Positions 1 to 8,949 are shown, counted from the stretch's first letter. The stretch: DNA of 10,576 bases from Ectocarpus siliculosus (GCA_000310025.1 FN649750.1:2089876-2100451), one strand, 5' to 3'. Numbers and translations: made by a program. The notes: a model not told the origin generated them from the letters alone.

Positions 1-632
1 TCGAGCATTCGCGGTCTCCCTTCGGCAAAAATATCTTTGATTCTTCAGGGCCCGGGCTAGGGAAGAATTGCGGGCCTTTCCTTTCCGGGTACGTGCGACT
101 TTGCCACCAAGAACTTATTTGAGCCAGATAGAAAAATAAAGCGGTCATCATAGACACCGGGCGAGCGATTTCATGTCGCACGGAGCGGAGGACCGATGTT
201 GTTGCCGCCCAGGTTGCGCCGGTGGGCAACACAGCGGTAGTACTTGATTGTTGTCACCGCGAGGGAGTTGAAGAATATCGTCATGCGTATGTATCGCACC
301 TAGGCCGGGGCATCGATGATGATGACTCATCGCCTCAGTTTTTTTTTTTGGGCGATGACACAGTGACCTACCTCCCGCGGTTGGAGGTCTCTCTGTTTTC
401 CCACCGGCGCCCGCCGGCGCGCGATTTTGTAGAAACGCCGGATTTGTTTGGAACGTGTTCTGCGTGGCGAGCGGCGGTTTTCGCTGACAGTGGCAGGAGG
501 GTAGTCGCTGGAGTGAAAGAAAACACCGACGGTCGGGTGGTGGGTGGTGGCGGAACTTAGAGAGAGCATTTTTTTCTTTTTGCGCCGCCGCGAAAGTATG
601 CGCGCGTTTCGTGTGCACGCGATTGCGTAGTA
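1..632. other. Stretch without a supported gene
   Basis: Open frames exist on both strands, including a 210-codon one on the minus strand at 148-780. Their products are dominated by Pro, Arg, His and Ser runs with no recognisable motif, as expected where the complement of G/C-rich and T-rich DNA happens to lack stops. A short open frame on the + strand from 3 to 122 ends in TGA and is followed by AATAAA at 135-140. It could be the tail of a last exon, but 39 codons are too few to support that. A short T run (about 340-349) is the only simple sequence. Confidence 0.5.
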
Positions 633-636
633 GAGC

Positions 637-679
637 GAAAAAGAGAGAAAAAGAGAGAAACAGAGGGTAGAAAAGGGGG
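637..679 (+). repeat. Purine-rich tract with mirror repeat
   Basis: This run is almost wholly purine on the + strand. It contains two direct 10-bp copies of AAGAGAGAAA at 641-660, which form a mirror repeat GAGAG-AAAAA-GAGAG at 643-657 flanked by A runs, and it ends in a G6 run. Mirror-symmetric purine/pyrimidine tracts can adopt triplex (H-DNA) structure. On the minus strand the same bases would read as a polypyrimidine tract, but no exon follows it there. Confidence 0.6.
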
Positions 680-3595
680 GTGATCAAATAGAGGAGTGTT
701 GGGTTCCCGCGGCAGAGGTTATTGTAGCGCCTGAAACCGGGGATGAAAGCGGGATGTCCCCGGGGTGCGGGGTTGCGCACATTGGCGAGCGCCTCTTGCT
801 ATGCCTACTTCTTTTAGAGATTGTAGAAGCGCACGCACGGCGGGCGGGGTTGCGCGATGTATTCAACGAGGGTTGTTAGAGGAGGGTGGAGGAACCGGAT
901 GTGATGATGGATCCCGTTTTTTGAAAGGAAAAGGCGGGTGGGTGCGCAGAGTTTTTTAACGCGACCGATACCACAATTTTTGCCTTTTTTTTTTTCTTGT
1001 ATTTACTGTCGTTTTTTCACCGATGCTGGTTGGTGGCTTCGCCGTGGTGTTGATCTGAAAGAAATAATGGGGAACACATCAACCAGCGGGGTAGTCGAGT
1101 GGTGCCTGCTGTCTTGTCTATATTGCATTTTCGGTCACCCTGCGGCATTTGAGGTACCCTGGGGATCTGGCTGTGTAAAAAAGAGGTGGGGGGGGGCGGG
1201 GGGGGGGGTACCGACCCCTGAGCCCACATCTCTCAAGGTCTTCGACGATCACTTGACACATCGTTATGCTGGGTGGTGGGTACGGCAGGATTATAGCCGA
1301 CGTCAACGGGCTGATGTTGACTATTTTTGGGCGGGGGTTACCCCGCTTCTTGTATGCACCCCCTTCTTAGAAACTGACTGTGGCCTGGAGGATAAGGGGT
1401 ATGTGTGTTTCATTCCCCGGGTGTAAGCCCTGGCTTATTTTTGTTGGTCGTTGGTGCGGTCCATGCGCCCGTCCATGCACCTTAGATAGATGCGCGTTAT
1501 TAGCGAAGCGCTTCGTTTTGCACAGCGATGGAATATCTGCGGCATAATTTCTCAAAGATTACCACCTCTATTTCGAGGGATTGGCTGAATGGAGGAGTCT
1601 TTGCGCCAGAAGTGAGGAACAGCTTTGAGTGACAGCCCTCCTGATTTTTGGGGGACTTACAATGAGTTGTGTCCGTTGTTTTTTTTCGAGAACGATACAA
1701 ATCAAATGTCCATAGACGATCCATTGGTACAACAGAGCCCAGCAGGAACATGTGTACCAGACAGTCACGGTCAGTCTGTTTTGGCCCTTTCCCTAGGTTG
1801 CGGTGGCTAGAGCGAGGGGCTGAACCGCTCTTTTAAGTACCGTGGGTTCTCGCTGGGAAACAGCCTGCTCAATGCGAGAGAGAGAGACTTGGAACACCGC
1901 CGAGTGCTGTTACCTCGCAACTATTACTCGGTGGCCCTCAGAATGTTGAGACAATTGGGTAATGATTGTGGTATGTAGCTAACCCCAGGACCAGGTTTTG
2001 ATGGTGTAGAAGAGGTGAAAGCGAGAGAGGGGCGCGCTGGCCAGCTCTCCAACACAGAAAACGACAAATACTCTTTGACTGCTTGCTGCCGTCGTGTGGC
2101 TACAACGTCTCTCTCGCGATGAAAAGTAACCACCACTACTGTGGTGTTATGAATACATTGATTGCTGATCTATCCCAGACTCTGATCTATCTGCTGTGTG
2201 TGGAAGAAGAGATGGATTTGTAGTGTCGTTGTGACCACGGAGGAAAGGCGTCGGCGTCAGTTGGACCAGTACTATACGGACATTACAAGGTACTGAGCGC
2301 AGACAACAATAAATAACAGTAGAAACGTGAACACTGCAAAGAGATGAGGTGGGCGCCGGGGAGGGGGGTAACATCCAACATGCATGAGGGAGAACAAGAA
2401 AATAGATGTACTGGTGGTATGACTCTTCCTTTTCTCCCCTTGTGACCCCGGCTTTTGCGAAGGTGCACAGACCGGGCGCCAGAATAGCCGTGGGAACAAA
2501 CAACAGCTGCGCTTGGTGATTGGTGATGCGGGCCCCAAATAAATAGTCAACCGCGGTCCTCTGTCCACAGATAACTCCTCCAACAATCAACCGTTGTTGT
2601 AGTGATCTGTTGAAGTACCATGTGGAGCGATATTCAAAACTCGGCTACTCCACGACGAAGAGGACATCCCGAAAAATACTACCTGTGTGTTTGATCTCGA
2701 CGAGACGGTTCCAACATGTCCAACACGATCATTCGGCACCCACCACCCAACATTTTTGTGGCATGTTTACTAGGAGTAATGGAGCTCTATTCTAAGGAAA
2801 ATCGGTCCGGGGAGTGAGTGTGGTATAATCTTGTGTCACCTGCTGTGCATGTCGTGCTCTGCATCATTGAGACCCACCGTTGTTGGACACTCAACTCTAG
2901 CTCCAAATCCCTCAAGGCCAACCAAATGAGGGCCGCGGTTGCCCCGGTGACGGGATTCGACATGGTGTCCCCGCCCAACCCCCCCCCTAGCATCGTGTAT
3001 CGAACGCCTCCATGGATGCGGGACAAAGCGGGCTTTTTTTTTTTGTCTTCTGCATCACCCTCTCTCCTACACACTGACTGCTGCAGAGGAGGAGAGGAGA
3101 TGAGGGGCTATCATGGTGAGCTCGGCGGCACCTGCCACCTCTTCCTCGTATGACGCAATGAAACGCTTTTTCCCACGAATGCACCCGTGAGCTGTACGCT
3201 GCTGTGCGGGTGCGCACGCACCTCCTGTAGTCTACATCTAGCTGTCTTGTGTAGATGTGTAGAGCGAGTAAATACCATGTTTTGACCAGAGAGGTATTGC
3301 CAGTAGCAAGGGCAGGTGGAGATTGGCACATTGGCACCAACATGAACACACACGCTCGCGTTGTACCCGTATACCCTTTCTATCGCGTGCCCCGCTGCTG
3401 TCCCTATTCTTGGTTGTTGGCGCCTAACGCCACCTTCAGCAATGTCTTTTGTGGCCAACCAAGCCAGGGAACATGCTGCGGTTTGAGGCGCGCGGGGACG
3501 CATCATCCAACGGCTGATTTACCGTACCTTTCATGCCCATGACGACACACATGGAAGCTTCCCTCTTGGCGAACAGCAGCCTTCGATCCTACACT
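680..3595. other. Stretch without a supported gene
   Basis: No open frame here has a recognisable domain, and no pair of splice-compatible coding blocks was found on either strand. The longest + frame (938-1426, 162 codons) runs through T and G homopolymers and is not protein-like. The longest minus frame (2147-2590, 147 codons) is Cys/Pro/Ser-rich with no motif. There is a small inverted repeat at about 3234-3258 (ACATCTA paired with TAGATGT). The sequence could be intergenic or long intron. Confidence 0.45.
1188..1208 (+). repeat. G9-C-G11 run
   Basis: Nine G, one C, then eleven G on the + strand. A run of this kind can fold into a G-quadruplex, is prone to length change, and is a common site of sequencing error, so the exact length should be treated with caution. 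Confidence 0.9.
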
Positions 3596-3613
3596 ACAGC
3601 AGTAAACTGCTGT
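3596..3613. repeat. Perfect short inverted repeat, ACAGCAGT / ACTGCTGT
   Basis: ACAGCAGT (3596-3603), two A, then ACTGCTGT (3606-3613): an 8-bp perfect inverted repeat with a 2-nt centre. The same 8-mer recurs on one strand or the other at 3770, 4063, 5388, 5848, 5880, 6129 and 7365, which is more often than expected by chance in 10.6 kb. The clustering suggests a dispersed repeat family or remnants of transposon ends, although general CAG/CTG richness may explain part of it. Confidence 0.6.
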
Positions 3614-4209
3614 GCACAGACACAGGACTATGTTTGCAGTCTTTTCTCCCGGCAGTTTGCCGATGCTCGATCACACGAGGTCTTTCTTGATCAATAATCG
3701 AATGATGATGCGCACGACGGACGCCTACATGAGAGCTGTGGGGCGGCCACAGCCTTGAGGTTTTGTGCTACAGCAGTAGTAGCGTTGTGGTGAGCCTGTT
3801 GCGCTTTGCTCGCAACCAGCCGCCGTCGGAGTTCCAAGCACACCGCGCCGTCCGCTCTCCATCACATGGTAGCAGCCCCCCCTCGTTTTGCGTCTCCCGT
3901 TGAAGTTCAGTTTTGATGAATGCCCTTAGCGGCAACGCCTGACCCAGCAGCGGTCCCCACCTGTTCGATCCTGACAAGGGCGACTATTAATAATCCTGTG
4001 TCGAAAATGTGAAACGCTTGCGCCGTGCCGCCTTGAGCCCGTTAGGTACAGGGGCGCGTGTCACTGCTGTACATTCACACGGGTAGTACGCACAGGCCTT
4101 ACGTATCCGCCGCCGGTGTAAGCTGGACTTTCGTAGAGAAGATATTTAATATTTTGCCCTGCTCACGCGGGGCTGCCTCCAATCCGAGGTCCGCTCTTCC
4201 TTCGAACGT

Positions 4210-4233
4210 GTTGTTGTTGTTGTTGTTGTTGTT
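4210..4233 (+). repeat. (GTT)8 microsatellite
   Basis: Eight uninterrupted GTT units followed by more T. It is an ordinary trinucleotide microsatellite and lies in no supported coding frame. Confidence 0.9.
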
Positions 4234-5543
4234 TTTCTTCACATTAAACTCGTGTCAGTTGCTAATACATATGTAATCCCAAAATCTAGCGAAGACTCGG
4301 CCCGTGGTCACAAAAATGCTAAAGCCATCAGAAGCTCTAAAGAACACGCACACTATTAGCAAGAAAAGGGTACACAAGCCCGAGGAGGTACACCTACAAT
4401 CCCTGCAGCACGTTTGCGTGCTCACAACTGAACTACGTGTGTTTGTGGTTGGTTGGTCAACAACGACGTCTCGTGTTCTCCAAGTCACACGGCGCAAGAT
4501 TTCAGATTTGCGCCAACATGGGACGCTCGGCTTTTGCCGAGAGACTTTTTTGCCGAACTACTTGCGGGAAAGTTGCGGCCAACCCTCTCGCTGCGCCTCC
4601 CTCCCCGGCTTTGTCCTAGAGAGTTAGTTGCCCCTGCTGGAGAAGATCTCGGGGTGTGCTGCGGCAGCAAACGACACACGCCCGATTTGCCGATGAACGA
4701 GCTGGTCTGGCGTCTATGTACCTATGTATCTCGTGATGACTCCACTTGATGTGTGTCTACCGCAGTTTGAAGTTTTAAAAATGGCCAGCTTCCCCGGATG
4801 GCCTTTTAGGCCTTTTTACCTTCTCTCCTCTCTGTGCAGTACACACCAACATTGGACCAGGGGATGTTCCTCTCTCTCTCTGGCCTGTGATGTTGAACCC
4901 CGGTTCTTTTCTGCTTCACAAGAGCGTGTGCGTAGGGGGGAGCGGAGGGCCTCAGACTATCTGTTGGTTGCAGACCCTTCGGGTCAGTATACTACTGTAC
5001 CCTTTGTTAGGTAAAGTTGACCTGCTGCCACGGGAGTCGGTAAGTGATCAGATGAAGGTACAGGGTAAAGAGATCGGAACGGTTTTTGTGAAGACAACAT
5101 ACTACTATTTATACGCCTGTACAGATGGATATCACGCGTTCGCCTCGCTGGAACTTTCAGGCCGTGCGCCTTTCTCTCTTGTAGTCGTGTCTTTTGGCAG
5201 AAGCATGGTCCTCTCGTACATCATACAACAGACAGCACAGCGGTAGTTTGCATAGGAGAAGGAGCAGCAGCGGATCTGAGTACAACTTCTTTTACATAGA
5301 ACGTATCCGCGCCGGAGCTTCATGTATGTATGTCCAGCAGGAAGCAGTATAGACAGAGCGATTTGTTCCAGTAAAAGGGGCAAAAGGACTGCTGTACTCT
5401 GCCGTATACGCCTGTGTTGTTGAATCGTCCTGTCGGATACATATTGCAACTAAATGTTGTGGGGGCGTCCTGTTGGGTATCGCAACATGCAAGGAAGGTT
5501 GCCAGTCAGTCCACAGTGCATCAGCACAGCGGTCGTGCCGAGA

Positions 5544-5559
5544 AGAGAGAGAGAGAGAG
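5544..5559 (+). repeat. (AG)8 microsatellite
   Basis: Eight AG units inside a purine-rich patch that continues to about 5565. It is simple sequence with no gene context. Confidence 0.85.
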
Positions 5560-5601
5560 GAGGTCCGGTGCTATGAGGTGAAATGAAATTGTTGACGGTG
5601 G

Positions 5602-5730
5602 TTTCATCGACGCCGGAGAGACAAAAAATCAAAATAGCTTGCTGATGATGCTAAATACGCATGTATTTTTTATTTTTGAACGTTTTCATCGACGGAGATA
5701 CAAAATGAAAAGCTTGCCGGTGTGCTACGT
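5602..5730 (+). repeat. Imperfect direct repeat, about 55 bp at an 82-bp offset
   Basis: Copy 1 runs from 5602 to about 5659 and copy 2 from 5684 to about 5730. Both begin TTTCATCGAC, continue into a GGAGA-ACAAAA-type A-rich stretch, then AGCTTGC, a TG-rich patch and GCTA-TACG. Copy 1 has small insertions relative to copy 2. Between them is a T/A-rich spacer. This is a degenerate two-copy tandem duplication; no open frame spans it. Confidence 0.7.
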
Positions 5731-5879
5731 ATAGTAAAAGTTACATTAGTGGACAGAGTACAGCCAATGGAGCTATTACCGAACGCGCACTAAAAAATAG
5801 GAGTGCCCCACACAGGTTCGCATAGAGCTTTACGAAGCACGGCCGAGACTGCTGTACGCACACATTAGATGCAGGGAGG

Positions 5880-5895
5880 ACTGCTGTATCGCAGT
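5880..5895 (+). repeat. 16-nt hairpin motif, copy 1
   Basis: ACTGC, six bases, GCAGT: a short inverted repeat that includes the dispersed ACTGCTGT motif. It matches 13 of 16 positions with the hairpin at 6129-6144, differing only within the loop, so the two appear to be copies of one small palindromic element. Confidence 0.55.
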
Positions 5896-5981
5896 ATGTG
5901 GATGCTTGTAGAAGGCTGGCGAGATGGATTTGACTTCCTCTCAAGATTCTTTATCACTCGGTGAAAAAAGTGGAAAGACAG

Positions 5982-5994
5982 AAAAAAAAAAAAA
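5982..5994 (+). repeat. A13 run
   Basis: Thirteen consecutive A on the + strand. With the A14 run at 6116-6129 it brackets a 120-bp segment. An A run can mark the end of a retroposed copy, but no source sequence or target-site duplication was recognised here. Confidence 0.85.
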
Positions 5995-6115
5995 GCTCAC
6001 AAGAAGCCCAGTCTCCAGTCGGTTTCAATCCACTCACTGAAAAGACTCCACCACATCCCTTTCGACCGAGGTTACATCTCGAACGGGTAGTCTTTCTGTG
6101 AGGTTATGTTTACTT

Positions 6116-6129
6116 AAAAAAAAAAAAAA
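6116..6129 (+). repeat. A14 run
   Basis: Fourteen consecutive A directly preceding and overlapping the second 16-nt hairpin. The adjacency of the A run and the hairpin is seen only at this copy. Confidence 0.85.
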
Positions 6130-6146
6130 CTGCTGTGATGCAGTTT
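6127..6146 (+). repeat. 16-nt hairpin motif, copy 2
   Basis: AAACTGC, TGTGAT, GCAGTTT: a 7-bp perfect stem with a 6-nt loop. The core is the second copy of the palindrome at 5880-5895. The stem is longer here because of the preceding A run and following T residues. Confidence 0.6.
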
Positions 6147-7640
6147 GACACACGTAGTTTCGTCGCCTACACTCGTCAGCAGCCCGAATATGAAGGGATG
6201 CGCAGATACCCCTGCCGATGCTCTCGCTTTCGGGAGCTGCTTGCTTTGCCAACTGGCAGCGAAATCATTTCGAAAGGCCCGTTGGTGCGTTTTGCGAAGG
6301 ATCTACCTATGCAGATGAAGCTGCAAGCTCCAGCTCACCAGCGGCTGGAGGGGGCGCGTGACGGGAAATGCACACCGCCGCGGTCCACACGTTGCAAGTT
6401 TTCGTCTCCCCCTAGCACAAGCCTTGCTTGTACGTCGTGATACGACCTGGGGGATGCACCAAAGGCACGAGAATCGAGCACAGGTTATATATTTAGTTTT
6501 AAATAGCTCCATACGAATGCATGTGTGTAATATTTGTCTCGAGGGGACCAGCATGTGTGAAGGTGTTGGGTTTGATATTTCGTGGAAGGCGACCTCGGCT
6601 TCTGGATGGCGAAGTTCTGTCGCAGGCGGGGCGTTACGTCAGACGGCTTTGAAACTTGGCACGCAGCAGTTGTGTCGACTGGGTCACATCATCGGCTCTC
6701 GAATTTTCGTGGACGTAGTGGAGCAGGCTGGGGAGTTGTCCGTGCGGGAAAAAATGGGTTCACCTGCTGGGCGGCGGAATAATTAATAGCGGCCGGATGT
6801 GGCCGAACTGCTGCGTGTAGGCGCGCTCGCTCTGCTCGACACCAGCGTTGCCAAGACTTGCGCGGCATTCTTATTTTCTCCTAGCGCATCGAACCGCGGG
6901 TATTTGGCTTGGGGCTGCATCTTGCTCGGTTGTGGAGAGCGTCGTGGGAACATCGTGCGTGGCTCTCCGAAGATGTTGTAGCTATCATGTGATTTCGGCA
7001 TCCTCTTCGTCTCGGGAACAAAAGGGATACGACTTTCGGTCAGAAACCTTGGCAGGGTTTTTGGTATGTATGATGTAAGTAAACATGTTGGATAAAGCAT
7101 CCGGTCGGGGAAGTTGGGCTAGGGGGTTAGGGAATACGGCCTGCGCCCCCCTTTCCTATTCTATTTCCGCATGAACTTGTTAATCGCGCGAAGGCGGCCC
7201 CTTTCGGTTCCAGGGGGTGTGGTATATTACGTATGCAACCTAGGGTACCGTACCGTCGTCCAAGCCACGGACTGAAAATACATGTTAGAGGGCCGATGGT
7301 GTCATGTGAAAGTATGATGACCCTCTCGCATCGTTTCAGAAATGCCCCTTCTCCCGCCGCACCAACAGCAGTCAGCGTTGTGGTTATGTAGCTCACACGT
7401 CTTTCGCCGACCGCGCGTTGTGGGAGTGCGTCGTTGCGAGATCGCCTCCACCTCCACGACTCCCAGCTCCGTCCAGCGACGTTGTCCATATGGCATCAAC
7501 ACCCGCCTAGTTTTTCCACTTTTGCGTCCTTCCCCACAAGCCATCCCTTTTGGTAACGACCACATGCTCTCGCAGGCGGTTGGCGATGCAGGACGCCATC
7601 GTGCGACCATCAACTGACTGCGCTCGGTGTGTAGAGTATC
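6147..7640. other. Stretch without a supported gene
   Basis: Several + frames are open (6135-6440, 6358-6786, 6799-7078) and overlap one another in different phases, with no recognisable domain. The C-terminal half of the 6358-6786 frame (from about 6550) reads more like a protein than its neighbours, but its boundaries fit no clear splice sites and I do not know a family for it. An upstream exon of the gene at 8030 could lie anywhere here unrecognised. A single ACAGCAGT copy is at 7365. Confidence 0.4.
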
Positions 7641-7862
7641 TACGTTGGGTGTCATTGCTCCTCGCAACAGCCTCTGCGATATGTATGCGTAACGTCGGAT
7701 TTCACTTCTTCTCACAACGACAGCAGCAAAAAAATGTGTCGTTCGCACATGCATACGTCGGATTCCACTTGTCCTCGCCACGGCAACTGCAATATATACC
7801 ATGCGTGCGTTGGACTTGAAGGCTGCTCGCACCGACGACCACTGCAACATGTACGTGTGCGT
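7641..7862 (+). repeat. Degenerate tandem repeat, four units of 50-64 bp
   Basis: Units begin near 7641, 7690, 7754 and 7806. Each starts with a form of TACGTCGGATT (seen as TACGTTGGGTG, AACGTCGGATT, TACGTCGGATT and TGCGTTGGACT), then has a CACTT-CTCGC-type middle, a CAAC-GC patch and ends ATGTATGCG or ATGCATACG. The units have diverged in sequence and length, so the array is old. The minus-strand open frame over it is a product of the repeat. It lies just upstream of the first recognised exon and may belong to an intron or 5' flank. Confidence 0.6.
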
Positions 7863-7903
7863 ACAAACTTTGATACGACTTTTTTGTTTTCTGCTTTTTT
7901 GCC

Positions 7904-7934
7904 CAACCATCGGGTGCAGGCGTCAATCCGGATG
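7904..7934 (+). repeat. Partial copy of the exon-1 acceptor region
   Basis: This 31-nt block matches 8014-8044 at 28 of 31 positions, 110 bp upstream. The shared part includes the GCAG acceptor and the first bases of exon 1 (TCAATCCGGATG). This upstream copy has a much better pyrimidine tract (T-rich from 7880 to 7900) than the downstream one. After 7934 it diverges from the exon. It could be a decoy or alternative acceptor, or the remnant of an acceptor-spanning duplication. Confidence 0.6.
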
Positions 7935-8029
7935 CACCTGCAATGTGCATTTTTTGTTCACCACGTTTAAATCAGCGCTCACACAAGCGTCGACCTAATT
8001 GTTGCACTTCTGGCAACCATCGGGAGCAG

Positions 8030-8205
8030 GAATCAATCCGGATGAAGAGCTGGCGTCGGAAGCGCCCGTGAAGGAGATGTACGTGCGGACGCCGCCCAGG
8101 CTCATCAGCTCTGCACGCTGGGTGGTCAGCTTGGACATCATCTTGACCATCGCGGTCTGGTTCTGGGCGGAGGGATGGAATGGGGCCGATTTTTGGGAAC
8201 ACCAG
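8030..8205 (+). CDS. Exon 1 (first recognised): N-terminal part of a four-helix membrane protein
   Basis: The exon gives 58 complete codons. An acidic lead (NPDEELASEAP) is followed by a short basic stretch and one strong membrane segment, WVVSLDIILTIAVWFWAEGW, then an acidic-aromatic end (ADFWEHQ). The frame is closed upstream by TAA at 7996-7998, so the coding part must start after it. I place the acceptor at GCAG ending 8029, giving a phase-1 entry. If this were the first coding exon, the in-frame ATG at 8077 could be the start. The 3' end is set by a GTGTGT donor at 8206, in phase 0 with exon 2. An Asp inside helix 1 and Trp/Glu after it are also seen in MENTAL domains. Upstream exons were not identified. 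The acceptor has a poor pyrimidine tract, so the 5' edge is the weak point. Confidence 0.6.
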
Positions 8206-8288
8206 GTGTGTTTTTGTGTTAAGTGTATTTTACATGTTTTGCATCGACCGCGCTAACCGGCTGACCAGTGAGAATGAGAAGGCCTCAG

Positions 8289-8376
8289 TCTTGCAGCGTT
8301 TGTGTGTCAATCTTGTAGCGTTTGTTTGTCAATCTTGTAGCGTTGGTGTGTCGGTCTTGTAGCGTTGGTGTCGTTC
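8289..8376 (+). repeat. 22-bp tandem repeat, four units, intronic
   Basis: Units start at 8289, 8311, 8333 and 8355, an exact 22-bp period. Each begins TCTTGTAGCGTT (TCTTGCAGCGTT in the first) followed by a G/T-rich tail ending TGTCAA or TGTCGG. The first unit reads like a splice acceptor (TCTTGCAG) but no coding block follows it. Confidence 0.85.
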
Positions 8377-8388
8377 CTAAGGAGGTCA

Positions 8389-8585
8389 TGTAGCGAGCGG
8401 CCGTTCCTAGTTTCCAAGGCACGGCAGTCTATCCTGTACAGGGGCTCGTGTTTTTGGTTGTCGATCTTGACGCGGGTGCACTGTTGTGGGCTATCAACCT
8501 TTGCAGGATTTCATTAAGCAAGCGTGTTCGGTGTGTTTTGCGTTGGTCAGCGGGCGGTGATGTAGCGAGCGGTCGATGCTAGTTT
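8389..8585 (+). repeat. Pair of 25-bp direct repeats, 172 bp apart
   Basis: Copies at 8389-8413 and 8561-8585 both begin TGTAGCGAGCGG and end CTAGTTT, matching at 22 of 25 positions. Further downstream each copy reaches a shared TCGATCTTGAC (8455-8465 and 8646-8656), the second lying just before the exon-2 acceptor. This suggests one old duplication of roughly 170-190 bp that included most of the 3' end of this intron. Confidence 0.65.
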
Positions 8586-8661
8586 ACGAGACATGTACGT
8601 ATATTACACAAACCGGAATTCGTTTTCTTTTTTCTTTTTACGTGCTCGATCTTGACCACAG

Positions 8662-8862
8662 GTGACGGACTACCAGTTCGATTCCTCCGCCATCGAGGTG
8701 GTGGTTCTGGGCCTGGTGCGGTGGCTGGTGCTCGTGGTGGTTCTCCTCCGCTCCAGGGCGTGCCTCGTCAGGGTTAAGCACGACGGCTCCATCAAGCCCT
8801 CCCCAGACGCTATCATCGCGGTGACCGTGTGCGCTGTCTCCGCCGGCTACTGCGTTTTCAAG
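8662..8862 (+). CDS. Exon 2: central helices of the same membrane protein
   Basis: This is the best-supported coding block: 201 nt, 67 codons, phase 0 at both ends, with CCACAG before it and AAG|GTGGGG after it. It opens with VTDYQFDSS, then a membrane helix containing IEVVVLGLVRWLVLVVVLL, a basic loop (RSRACLVRVKHDGS), then a second helix, AIIAVTVCAVSAGYCVFK. The pattern aromatic-Asp/Tyr-Phe, acidic residue, five to seven aliphatic residues, Arg inside the helix, then a basic loop and a helix ending Val/Phe-Lys, matches my recollection of the MENTAL domain (STARD3/STARD3NL), which binds cholesterol and tethers late endosomes. TMD0 regions of ABCB9/TAP-like transporters have a similar acidic-Leu-rich-Arg helix and cannot be excluded. 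Assignment to either is inference; that it is a polytopic membrane segment is clear. Codon use is G/C-ending, unlike the flanks. Confidence 0.7.
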
Positions 8863-8949
8863 GTGGGGTGTGGCTTGGTTGACGTTTGAGGTTTGAGGTT
8901 GCGGTGCCCCCCGTATATTATAGTCTGTCGTGTGCTCATGGAAGAGTAG
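8863..8949 (+). other. Intron, phase 0
   Basis: 87 bp from GTGGGG to an acceptor ending TAG at 8949. It contains a short direct repeat GTTTGAG-GTTTGAG and an AT-rich patch (TATATTATAG). The pyrimidine tract before the acceptor is weak, but this is the acceptor just upstream of the open frame, and it keeps the frame. Confidence 0.5.

Larger units (their letters stand above)
3614..5601. other. Stretch without a supported gene
   Basis: No coding block with a recognisable product was found. Overlapping + frames at 4304-4749 are open for 60 to 107 codons but share no motif with known families and lack clear splice partners. Contents include ACAGCAGT/ACTGCTGT copies at 3770, 4063 and 5388, a related ACAGCGGTAGT near 5236, a (GTT)8 tract, an (AG)8 tract and a stable hairpin at 4526-4541 (CTCGGC, TTTT, GCCGAG). 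Confidence 0.45.
8206..8661 (+). other. Intron, phase 0
   Basis: 456 bp from a GTGTGT donor to a CCACAG acceptor. The body is T/G-rich with a T-rich tract (TTTTCTTTTTTCTTTTTA, 8623-8640) shortly before the acceptor. CTAAC and CTGAC branch-like sequences occur near 8252-8266, far from the acceptor. The intron is largely made of two repeats, described separately. Confidence 0.6.

Noticed and set aside
3-122. Short + frame ending in TGA with AATAAA at 135-140, like a last exon and polyadenylation signal
   Set aside because: Thirty-nine codons without a known motif and with no acceptor visible; such a combination arises by chance.
148-780. 210-codon minus-strand open frame
   Set aside because: Product is rich in Pro, Arg, His and Ser with no motif, and crosses a purine-rich mirror repeat and a T run. 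It is most likely a chance open frame.
938-1426. 162-codon + strand open frame
   Set aside because: It runs through a T-run and a G9-C-G11 run and has no recognisable domain.
3963-3972. GTTCGATCC-like second tRNA B box
   Set aside because: The flanking bases do not form a T stem and no cloverleaf can be drawn.
4526-4551. Hairpin CTCGGC-TTTT-GCCGAG followed by a T run, like a bacterial intrinsic terminator
   Set aside because: The window is eukaryotic and no gene ends before it; chance is the simpler explanation.
5982-6129. Segment between A13 and A14 runs as a retroposed copy
   Set aside because: No target-site duplication or recognisable source sequence.
6358-6786. 142-codon + frame, more protein-like in its second half
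   Set aside because: Overlaps another open frame in a different phase, has no known motif and no convincing splice sites. It might contain an unrecognised exon.
7302-7910. 202-codon minus-strand open frame
   Set aside because: Much of it lies over the degenerate tandem repeat at 7641-7862; the repeated look of the protein follows from that.
8676-8685. GTTCGATTCC, like a tRNA B box
   Set aside because: It lies inside exon 2, with no A box, anticodon arm or acceptor stem around it.
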